This document shows, piece by piece, positions 5,951 through 11,774 of a stretch of DNA of 11,774 bases (position 1 is the stretch's first letter; every line of letters begins with the position of its first letter). The notes beneath the pieces are model-generated. The model did not search any database. It worked only from the letters and a program-made list of their open reading frames with translations, and was not told where the DNA came from. The stretch covers positions 1 through 11,774 of the forward strand of contig JBGPBY010000206.1 in assembly GCA_041481485.1 (NCBI GenBank), given 5' to 3'. Both the position numbers and the translations under genes were made by a program. This DNA comes from JBGPBY01 sp041481485. GTDB lineage: Bacteria > Acidobacteriota > Terriglobia > 20CM-2-55-15.

Positions 5951-8266
5951 ATGACAAAGATTACGAAGCATCTCGTTCAGTATGGCGCGGCGATTGCCGC
6001 GGTTTGCATTTTGTCAGTACAGGCTGGGGCGATTCGCTTACCACAAGCTGCAACGGGAAGGTCTGCTTCATCCACAGCGTCACCACATCAGGCATTGATG
6101 AACCAGTACTGTTCGAATTGCCACAATGCCGATGACCTTGCCGGCGGAATGGATCTTGCCAAACTCGATTTCGAGAAAGTCGGTAAAGACGCCGAAACCT
6201 GGGAGCGCGTCGTTCGCAAGGTCCGCACGGGAATGATGCCGCCCAGCGGTCAGCCGCGGCCTTCACGCGCGACTCTCGACGCGTTTGCAGGGGAATTGGA
6301 AAACCGGTTGGACAAGGCGGCTTCCGCCAATTCGAATCCGGGAGCACCTGCGATTCATCGTCTGAATCGCACCGAGTATGCGAACGCCGTTCGGGATTTA
6401 CTCGACCTGGAATTCGATGTGGTTAACATCCTTCCAGCCGACGACTCCAATGAAGGTTTCGACAACATTGCGGATGCGCTCAGCGTTTCGCCGACGTTGA
6501 TTCAAGGTTACGTTTCTGCCGCGATGAAGATCAGCCGGCGAGCCGTGGGTGACCGCACTCTGACGCCGTCTCAAGTTACCTTCACCGCGCCGGGCGGGCT
6601 CAAGCAGGATTCGCGATTCGATGGCCTTCCGCTTGGAACTCGTGGCGGAATGCTGGTCCACTACACGTTTCCTCTGGATGCGGAGTACCAAATCTCCACG
6701 GGCGGTGGCGGCGCACTGGGAGGAGCACGGGGAGGTGGCGGCGGAACGGATGTGACAATCGACGGACAGCCATTGACAGTCCGTGGAAACCAGCGCGTGA
6801 CCGTTAAGGCCGGGCCGCACGTCATCGGATTGGCCGTGGTCGAAGGCCGGAGAGCAGGCGGTATCGACGATGCCTACTCCGATTTTCGTGTGGATTCGCA
6901 GTATGGCGTCGGTGGCGGTGTTTCGACTCTCGTCATCACCGGACCATTCAATGCCAGTGGAGCTGGCGATACACCCAGCCGCAATCGAATTTTTGTGTGC
7001 CATCCCGCGAATGAGGCGGAAGAAGCCCCCTGCGCACGAAAGATCCTCACAACACTGGCGCGCCGTGCGTTTCGCCGGCCTCTCGCGGACGACACCGAAG
7101 TCAACGGACTGATGACGTTTTACGAACAGGGACGCAAAGACGGCGACTTCGAGACAGGCATACAGCAGGCGGTGGCCCGAATTCTGGTGGCTCCGCGTTT
7201 CATTTTCCGAACCGAAGAGGAGTCGGCTACTGCCAAGGCGGGAGCCGCATATCGCATCAGCGACCTTGCGTTAGCTTCCAGATTGTCCTTCTTTCTGTGG
7301 AGCAGCATTCCCGATGATGAGTTGCTCGAACTGGCAAGTGCCGGCAAACTGAAAGACCCCGCGGTCCTGGAACAGCAGGTGCGCCGCATGGTGAAGGATC
7401 CGAAATCCGACGCGCTCGTGAAAAATTTTGCCGGGCAATGGCTGTTTTTGCGGGACGTCGCCGGTGCGGCGCCAGACACGAAAGAATTCGACGAGAACCT
7501 CCGACGGGCGATGATCAAAGAAACCGAAATGCTCTTTGACAGCATTGTGCGCGAAGACAAGAGCCTGCTGACGCTTCTCGACGCCGACTATACCTTCGTC
7601 AACGAGCGGCTGGCGCGCCACTACGGAATTCCGAACATCCGGGGCGATTACTTCAGGAAAATTTCTCTCGCCGCAGACAGTCCGCGCCGCGGCCTGATGG
7701 GGCAGGGAAGCATTCTATTGGTGACATCGATTGCCACGCGAACGTCTCCGGTGCTGAGAGGAAAATGGGTGCTTCAGAATATTCTGGGAACCCCGCCTCC
7801 CGTGCCGCCGCCGAACGTCGAAATAAATCTCGAGGCGGATCCGAAGGCTCCGAAAGCGAGTTCGCTGCGCGACCGTCTGGAACTGCATCGCCAGCAGGCG
7901 GTATGCGCGTCCTGCCATAAAATCATGGATCCCATCGGATTCTCGCTCGAGAACTTTGATTTGATCGGAAAATGGAGATCCACCGACGGTGGCGTGACCA
8001 TCAATTCATCGGGAGTGCTGGTGGACGGCACGCCGCTGAATGGCCCGGCCGATTTGCGAAAAGCGCTGCTCGGCCGGTCGGATTCCTTTGTAACGTCGGC
8101 GACCGAAAAACTTTTGACCTACGCTCTCGGAAGGGCCATAGATTATAACGATATGCCGGCCGTACGTTCGATTGTGCGGGATGCATCCAAAAATGGTGAC
8201 CGTTTCTCGACGCTGGTAATGGGAGTGGTGAAGAGCGCTCCCTTTCAGACACGGGTGAAAAAATAG
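5951..8266 (+). CDS. Exported c-type cytochrome with DUF1587/1595/1592/1588/1585 domains
   Basis: A 771-aa protein of the multi-domain planctomycete-type family. In order: signal peptide (~1-27), a cytochrome-c-like domain with heme motif CSNCH (C54, C57, H58) and a distal candidate ligand in GMMPPSG, DUF1587 starting HRLNRTEYANAVRDLL (~135-200), a beta-rich possible carbohydrate-binding region with a Gly-rich loop (~215-335, loop 251-266), DUF1595 (CARKILTTLARRAFRRPL, ~361-422), DUF1592 (YRISDLALASRLSFFLWSS, ~433-560), DUF1588 (RRGLMGQGSILLVTS, ~579-675) with a second heme motif CASCH (C652, C655, H656), and DUF1585 (~705-768). It should be a periplasmic or extracellular diheme protein. Electron transfer coupled to processing of an unknown, perhaps polysaccharide, substrate is often guessed for the family but unproven. 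No strong ribosome site is seen (GGAG is 16 bp away), which supports coupling to the ankyrin gene. It is full length and intact. Confidence 0.92.
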   Translation: MTKITKHLVQYGAAIAAVCILSVQAGAIRLPQAATGRSASSTASPHQALMNQYCSNCHNADDLAGGMDLAKLDFEKVGKDAETWERVVRKVRTGMMPPSGQPRPSRATLDAFAGELENRLDKAASANSNPGAPAIHRLNRTEYANAVRDLLDLEFDVVNILPADDSNEGFDNIADALSVSPTLIQGYVSAAMKISRRAVGDRTLTPSQVTFTAPGGLKQDSRFDGLPLGTRGGMLVHYTFPLDAEYQISTGGGGALGGARGGGGGTDVTIDGQPLTVRGNQRVTVKAGPHVIGLAVVEGRRAGGIDDAYSDFRVDSQYGVGGGVSTLVITGPFNASGAGDTPSRNRIFVCHPANEAEEAPCARKILTTLARRAFRRPLADDTEVNGLMTFYEQGRKDGDFETGIQQAVARILVAPRFIFRTEEESATAKAGAAYRISDLALASRLSFFLWSSIPDDELLELASAGKLKDPAVLEQQVRRMVKDPKSDALVKNFAGQWLFLRDVAGAAPDTKEFDENLRRAMIKETEMLFDSIVREDKSLLTLLDADYTFVNERLARHYGIPNIRGDYFRKISLAADSPRRGLMGQGSILLVTSIATRTSPVLRGKWVLQNILGTPPPVPPPNVEINLEADPKAPKASSLRDRLELHRQQAVCASCHKIMDPIGFSLENFDLIGKWRSTDGGVTINSSGVLVDGTPLNGPADLRKALLGRSDSFVTSATEKLLTYALGRAIDYNDMPAVRSIVRDASKNGDRFSTLVMGVVKSAPFQTRVKK

Positions 8267-8274
8267 GAGGCCTC

Positions 8275-9597
8275 ATGTCCTTTATTTCGAAGAAACATCT
8301 TTCGCGCCGCACCTTCCTGCGAGGTGCCGGAGTTGCCGTGGCGCTGCCGTTGCTCGATTCCATGGTTCCTGCCGGAACCGCTCTCGCGCAGACTGCTGCG
8401 AATCCGCGGACACGATTCGGCGCCATTTACGTCCCGCACGGCGCCACGATGTACGCATGGACTCCGGAAAAGGACGGCACCGATTTTAAATTTTCCGAAA
8501 TCCTGCAGCCGCTTGAACCGTTCCGAAACCAGGTGAATATCATCAGCGACCTCAGCCACCCTGCGGCATACGGCAGCGGCTCGGCAACGGCGAACCACAA
8601 TCGCTCGGCGGCGGCGTATCTCAGCGGCGCCAACGGCAAGGCCGGACCGCAGGCCGTTCTCGGAATCACCATGGATCAGGCCGCGGCCAACAAGATCGGC
8701 CAGGATACGCCACTGCCATCCATCGAAATGGCAATTGAAGGAGTCAGCCTGACCTGCGACGGATTGAGCTGTGCATATCGCAATACGATTTCGTGGCAGG
8801 GTCCGACTTCGCCGCTGCCGATGGCCAACAGCCCCCAGGTTGTTTTTGAAAGACTGTTCGGCGACGGCGCCAACGATGCGGAACGGCGAGCGCGCCGCAC
8901 GCAGTCGGTAAGCCTGCTGGATTCGGTAATGGGTGAAGTCTCTACACTAAAGAAGGACCTGCCATCCAGCGACCGCGTCAGGCTCGATGACTATCTGACC
9001 GATGTGCGCGAAATCGAACGCCGCATCCAGAAGGCAGGGGAAAACCTGTCACCCGATCTCAAGCTGCCCACTGCGCCGGTGGGCATTCCATCCGATTTCG
9101 AAGAGCACATCAAAATGATGTTCGATCTTCAGGTTCTGGCGTGGCAGGCCGATATCACGCGCGTCTCCACAATGCTGATGGCGAAAGAACTCAGCGGAGC
9201 GGTTTATCCCAAGAGCACCATCCGCGACGCGTTCCATACCTTGTCCCATCACTCGAATCAAAAAGAAAACATGGAAAAGTTCGCCGTGCTGAACCGATAC
9301 CACGTCACGATCTTTACGTATCTGCTGAACAAGCTGAAGAACACACCGGATGGCAACGGCAGTCTGCTGGATCATTCGATGCTGCTGTACGGCAGCGCCA
9401 TGAGTGACGGCAATCAGCACAATCACGGTCCGCTGCCGATCGTGCTCGTGGGTGGCGCATCGGGCAAGCTGAAGGGTGGCCGCCATATCCGGAATCCAAA
9501 AGACACCACCATGTCGAATCTCCTGGCGGCAATGCTGAACAAGCTCGGCGTTCCGACAGAGAAGTTCGGCGACAGCACCGGCGTCCTCGATATTTAG
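8275..9597 (+). CDS. Tat-exported DUF1552-family protein
   Basis: A 440-aa protein with a twin-arginine signal SRRTFLRG (R11, R12) followed by a hydrophobic stretch and a cleavage region TALAQ, so it is exported folded, often a sign of a cofactor. The body matches DUF1552 end to end: RFGAIYVPHGATMYAW near the start, NIISDLSH, a long helical middle with LDDYLTDVREIERRI, then MLLYGSAMSDGNQHNHGPLP and the C-terminal VLVGGASGKLKGGRHI with DTTMSNLLAAML. The family is related in pattern to DUF1501/sulfatase-like proteins, but its reaction is not established. AGGAGG (8265-8270) overlaps the upstream stop codon, 4 bp before ATG. DUF1592-DUF1552 gene pairs recur in Planctomycetota, Verrucomicrobiota and Acidobacteriota, so the two products probably act together. 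Confidence 0.92.
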   Translation: MSFISKKHLSRRTFLRGAGVAVALPLLDSMVPAGTALAQTAANPRTRFGAIYVPHGATMYAWTPEKDGTDFKFSEILQPLEPFRNQVNIISDLSHPAAYGSGSATANHNRSAAAYLSGANGKAGPQAVLGITMDQAAANKIGQDTPLPSIEMAIEGVSLTCDGLSCAYRNTISWQGPTSPLPMANSPQVVFERLFGDGANDAERRARRTQSVSLLDSVMGEVSTLKKDLPSSDRVRLDDYLTDVREIERRIQKAGENLSPDLKLPTAPVGIPSDFEEHIKMMFDLQVLAWQADITRVSTMLMAKELSGAVYPKSTIRDAFHTLSHHSNQKENMEKFAVLNRYHVTIFTYLLNKLKNTPDGNGSLLDHSMLLYGSAMSDGNQHNHGPLPIVLVGGASGKLKGGRHIRNPKDTTMSNLLAAMLNKLGVPTEKFGDSTGVLDI

Positions 9598-9602
9598 GTT
9601 GT

Positions 9603-9726
9603 TCAAGAAATCCCTCTCCCAACGGGAGAGGGTGGCCGAAGGCCGGGTGAGGGGTACCACAAGTAACAATTTTTGCTTGCGGTACCCCTCACCCGACCCT
9701 CTCCCGTTGGGAGAGGGATTTCTTGA
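9603..9726. repeat. Large imperfect inverted repeat, MITE- or REP-like element
   Basis: The left arm (9603-9658) and right arm (9681-9726) are reverse complements from TCAAGAAATCCC at the outside to GGTACC at the inside. Each arm holds its own hairpin, CCCTCTCCC-AAC-GGGAGAGGG at 9612-9632 and CCCTCTCCC-GTT-GGGAGAGGG at 9697-9717. The one major difference is about 10 bp extra in the left arm (palindromic GGCCGAAGGCC), absent from the right. The 22-bp centre includes a TTTTT run and weak continuation of pairing (CAAG/CTTG). It begins 5 bp after the DUF1552 stop. The CCCTCTCCC...GGGTGAGGGG pattern is known from dispersed intergenic repeats in many bacteria. It is probably a mobile miniature element, and may also end transcription of the operon. 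Confidence 0.85.
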
Positions 9727-9818
9727 TGGCCTGCCCCTACAGTACCTCGATGTGTATTCTTCACAGCTTGATCGTCCGACCCTACACTTTCCGCCCTGCA
9801 GTCAACTCGATTTTTTGC

Positions 9819-9824
9819 AATAAT
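9819..9824 (+). promoter_or_regulatory. Possible -10 element for leaderless transcription
   Basis: AATAAT (5 of 6 matches to TATAAT) ends 6 bp before the ATG at 9831, which would put the transcript start at or next to the start codon. There is no Shine-Dalgarno sequence before this ATG, which is consistent with a leaderless mRNA. The region 17-18 bp upstream (CTGCA) is a poor -35 match, so this is tentative. Confidence 0.3.
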
Positions 9825-9830
9825 GCAGCC

Positions 9831-10838
9831 ATGAAAAACTCCTCTTTCATCATTGGGCTGCTTGCTGCCTCCACGCTGCTGGCACAAACCGTACCGACTC
9901 CACCTCTGCAGGCAATTCTTCCCGGCGGACAGGTTTTGCCGCTGTTCCCGCCGGATTCGAAGTACATCAAGAAAGAACGGATCAGCGAGCCGGAACAGTA
10001 CAACATGATGAAAGGCGTTCCGGGGCGCGTGCAGTCCATTGTGAACATCCACAATCCGTCGATTGAGTTTCATCCGGTGGATCCCTCCATCAATACGGGA
10101 GCCGTCGTAATTCTGGCCGCTGGCGGCGGGCACAACACGCTCAATGTCGGTACCGAGGGCGCGGATTTCGTGCCGTACTTCTACAACTATGGAGTGAACA
10201 CCGTCATATTGCGTAATCGATTGCGCGTCGATGGATACAACCCGCTGACCGACGAAGTGTATGACGCGCAGCAGGCCATCCGCATGGTGCGCGCGCATGC
10301 GAAGGAATGGAATCTGGATCCGAACAAGATCGGCATCATGGGATTCTCCGCCGGCGCGGAACTTGCGGCGCCGGCGGCCATCGATTTTGAAAAGTTCGAT
10401 CAGGCAAACCGTGCACCGGGAGATCTTCTTGCGGGAATCAGTTCGCGGCCGGATTTTGTCGGATTGGTGTATCCGGGGCCCACTCCGTTTGCGCGCGATG
10501 CAAACACGCCCATTCCGCCGAGTGCGCCGCCGACGTTCATTACGTGCGCAGGTACAGATGATGCCCAGCACGCGAACTGGGCCGATCAATATTTCGCCGC
10601 GTTTTTAAAGGCGCAGATACCGAATATCGAGATGCATATTTACGGCAATGGCGTGCACGCCAATGGACTAAAGGACCGGAACGACACTCCGTTTGGAACA
10701 TGGCAAAACCGATTTATAGACTGGTTTCGCGACTTGGGATTCTTGGCCAAGCCTGGAGTACAGACAAAGGCAGCGGTGGACGTCGCGGCCCGGGCCGCAA
10801 GGCCGGCACGCGGCGGTGCGCGCGGCGGAACGCCTTGA
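9831..10838 (+). CDS. Exported alpha/beta-hydrolase, acetyl-esterase-like
   Basis: A 335-aa protein with a signal peptide (MKNSSFIIGLLAASTLLAQ), then an alpha/beta-hydrolase domain (~80-315) of the esterase/lipase type that includes acetylxylan esterase-like enzymes. Expected elements are visible: an oxyanion segment LAAGGGHN, the nucleophile elbow GFSAG (S173) preceded by DPNKIGIM, an acid in CAGTDDAQH (D243 or D244), and H276 in YGNGVHANG. The full triad suggests an active ester hydrolase. The substrate is unknown, and sugar O-acyl esters are a common guess. The C-terminus ends in a low-complexity Ala/Arg/Gly tail (RPARGGARGGTP). The start at 9831 is chosen over the open frame to 9723 because the signal peptide begins there and the upstream part overlaps the inverted repeat. 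The next gene starts 13 bp downstream, so the two are likely cotranscribed. Confidence 0.85.
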   Translation: MKNSSFIIGLLAASTLLAQTVPTPPLQAILPGGQVLPLFPPDSKYIKKERISEPEQYNMMKGVPGRVQSIVNIHNPSIEFHPVDPSINTGAVVILAAGGGHNTLNVGTEGADFVPYFYNYGVNTVILRNRLRVDGYNPLTDEVYDAQQAIRMVRAHAKEWNLDPNKIGIMGFSAGAELAAPAAIDFEKFDQANRAPGDLLAGISSRPDFVGLVYPGPTPFARDANTPIPPSAPPTFITCAGTDDAQHANWADQYFAAFLKAQIPNIEMHIYGNGVHANGLKDRNDTPFGTWQNRFIDWFRDLGFLAKPGVQTKAAVDVAARAARPARGGARGGTP

Positions 10839-10839
10839 T

Positions 10840-10845
10840 GGGGAG
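10840..10845 (+). promoter_or_regulatory. Ribosome binding site supporting a TTG start
   Basis: GGGGAG lies 6 bp before TTG at 10852. The only nearby ATG (10838) is in another frame and stops after five codons. The frame from the TTG starts with a good signal peptide, so TTG is the most likely initiator. Confidence 0.65.
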
Positions 10846-10851
10846 CATCCA

Positions 10852-11774
10852 TTGAGAGTCTTGGCGCTGCTGGCGATTTTGTCGTCCTGGGTTGCCCTCG
10901 CGCAGGATACGGTTCGGCAGCCCCCGTCAGTCTTGTTTGCCGGGTACGATGAGGTGCAGCCAATCCTGAGCTCACTGGCCGACGTTCTTCCGTCTGCGTT
11001 AAAGGGCGCGGACAAAACGCAGTGGTCCGACTGGGTTGCGCGTCACGACCAAGAGATTCGAATGCGTCTGGAACGTGGCGACGACGATACTCTCGTCAAC
11101 TGGTTGCTTTTCGGAACGTCCTTCACGAAGCAGCCACGCGTGCTATTGGATGTAGACCTGGAGTCGGAGACTCTGGACCGACTACTATCTCAGCGCATCA
11201 AAGATCTGGTTTCGGCTCTGGTTTCGGCCGACCGGGATGAGCGCAAGGTCATTGCCCGTCAACTCCTTCGGGCCAAAGGGTACCGATTCGATACTGCGGC
11301 GGAGCGGACACGACTTGAACAGCACTTCCGAAATGAAGTCAAGCGCGTCCTTGTCGAGGTGCAGAAGTATGGGCGCGAACTGGATGCGGCCCATCAGTCC
11401 GGTGATGCCGCAGACCAACTGGCTGCCGAAGCCCGAATCTTTCGAGATCGTGGCATCTCGCTCGACACTTCCATCTTTCCGGGATTTGCAATCGAGCAGG
11501 CTTTGGCGGCGATGAAAGAGCAACAACTGGTCACCGGGCAATCCTCCTGGCGTGTGGCAATCGTGGGCCCGGGGCTGGATTTTGCCGACAAGAATTCCGG
11601 TTATGACTTTTATCCACTGCAAACACTGCAGCCCTTCACACTGATAGATTCCGTTGTTCATCTCAAATTGGCTGCCCAACCTCAAACAATTGAAGTAACA
11701 AACTTCGATATCAGCAGACGAGTCATCGATCACATCAATTCGCTTCATGAGCGCGGGAAAGACGGCAAGCCTTA
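10852..11774 (+). CDS. Exported protein with methyltransferase-like motifs, 3' end outside window
   Basis: An open frame from TTG at 10852 runs to the window edge without a stop (307 codons visible). It starts with a hydrophobic signal peptide (RVLALLAILSSWVALAQ, cleavage probably after ALA). The visible part is mostly helical to about residue 230, with charged segments around ERTRLEQHFRNEVKRVL. Then comes VAIVGPGLDF (235-244), YDFYP (251-255), LIDSVVHLKL and IEVTNFDISRRVIDHI. The glycine-rich strand-loop followed by a strand ending in Asp resembles motifs I and II of class I SAM-dependent methyltransferases, but this is pattern-reading only. An exported methyltransferase would be unexpected, so a different nucleotide-binding or lookalike fold is possible. 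It follows the esterase gene after 13 bp with its own ribosome site, suggesting one operon. I do not recognise a named family. Confidence 0.72.
   Translation, partial: MRVLALLAILSSWVALAQDTVRQPPSVLFAGYDEVQPILSSLADVLPSALKGADKTQWSDWVARHDQEIRMRLERGDDDTLVNWLLFGTSFTKQPRVLLDVDLESETLDRLLSQRIKDLVSALVSADRDERKVIARQLLRAKGYRFDTAAERTRLEQHFRNEVKRVLVEVQKYGRELDAAHQSGDAADQLAAEARIFRDRGISLDTSIFPGFAIEQALAAMKEQQLVTGQSSWRVAIVGPGLDFADKNSGYDFYPLQTLQPFTLIDSVVHLKLAAQPQTIEVTNFDISRRVIDHINSLHERGKDGKP

Noticed and set aside
6398..7003. 201-aa open frame on the minus strand
   Set aside because: It is antisense to the DUF1592-type cytochrome gene. The plus strand carries the recognisable domains.
9603..10589. 328-aa open frame on the minus strand
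   Set aside because: It lies antisense to the esterase gene, which has a full catalytic triad and signal peptide. The minus-strand translation has no recognisable domain and runs into the inverted repeat.

Overview
The window looks like a chromosomal segment of a soil or sediment Acidobacteriota (Bryobacterales/Solibacteres-like or Vicinamibacteria-like). This is inferred from gene content, not from a marker gene. The pointers are a planctomycete-type DUF1587/1592/1588/1585 cytochrome next to a Tat-exported DUF1552 protein, a DUF6152-type exported protein, a short coiled-coil protein beside a Uma2-like ORF, exported ankyrin and cupin proteins, and moderately high GC. Nearly every intact gene has a Sec, lipoprotein or Tat export signal, so the segment mostly encodes envelope or periplasmic functions.

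Layout. 1-448 is a cluster of short palindromes arranged as tandem repeats of about 126 bp plus an inverted copy. It leads into a small IS200-like HUH transposase (449-901), which makes a REP/RAYT-type locus. Next, 30 bp downstream, comes a lipoprotein with a complete metallo-beta-lactamase metal site (932-2452). A REP-like hairpin that may terminate transcription follows. A DUF6152-like gene (2587-3074) is split by an apparent 1-base deletion in a CCCC run. Then come a 79-aa coiled-coil ORF (3149-3388) and a Uma2-family ORF lacking its N-terminal half (3397-3711). A cupin gene on the minus strand (3722-4249) converges on the Uma2 fragment and diverges from the next block.

The core is a tightly spaced plus-strand operon: an exported ankyrin-repeat protein (4384-5946), a 771-aa c-type cytochrome of the DUF1592 group (5951-8266) and a Tat-exported DUF1552 protein (8275-9597), with gaps of 4 and 8 bp. 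DUF1592/DUF1552 pairing is a recurrent arrangement without a settled function. The exported ankyrin protein looks like a partner or scaffold in the same compartment (inference). A large imperfect inverted repeat (9603-9726) follows the operon immediately. After it are an exported alpha/beta-hydrolase (9831-10838), possibly read from a leaderless transcript, and 13 bp later a TTG-initiated exported protein that runs off the right edge (10852 onward) and has a methyltransferase-like glycine motif.

No tRNA, rRNA, CRISPR array or phage module was seen. The best candidates for something under-described are the ankyrin-DUF1592-DUF1552 operon, the REP/RAYT cluster, and the exported methyltransferase-like protein at the right edge.
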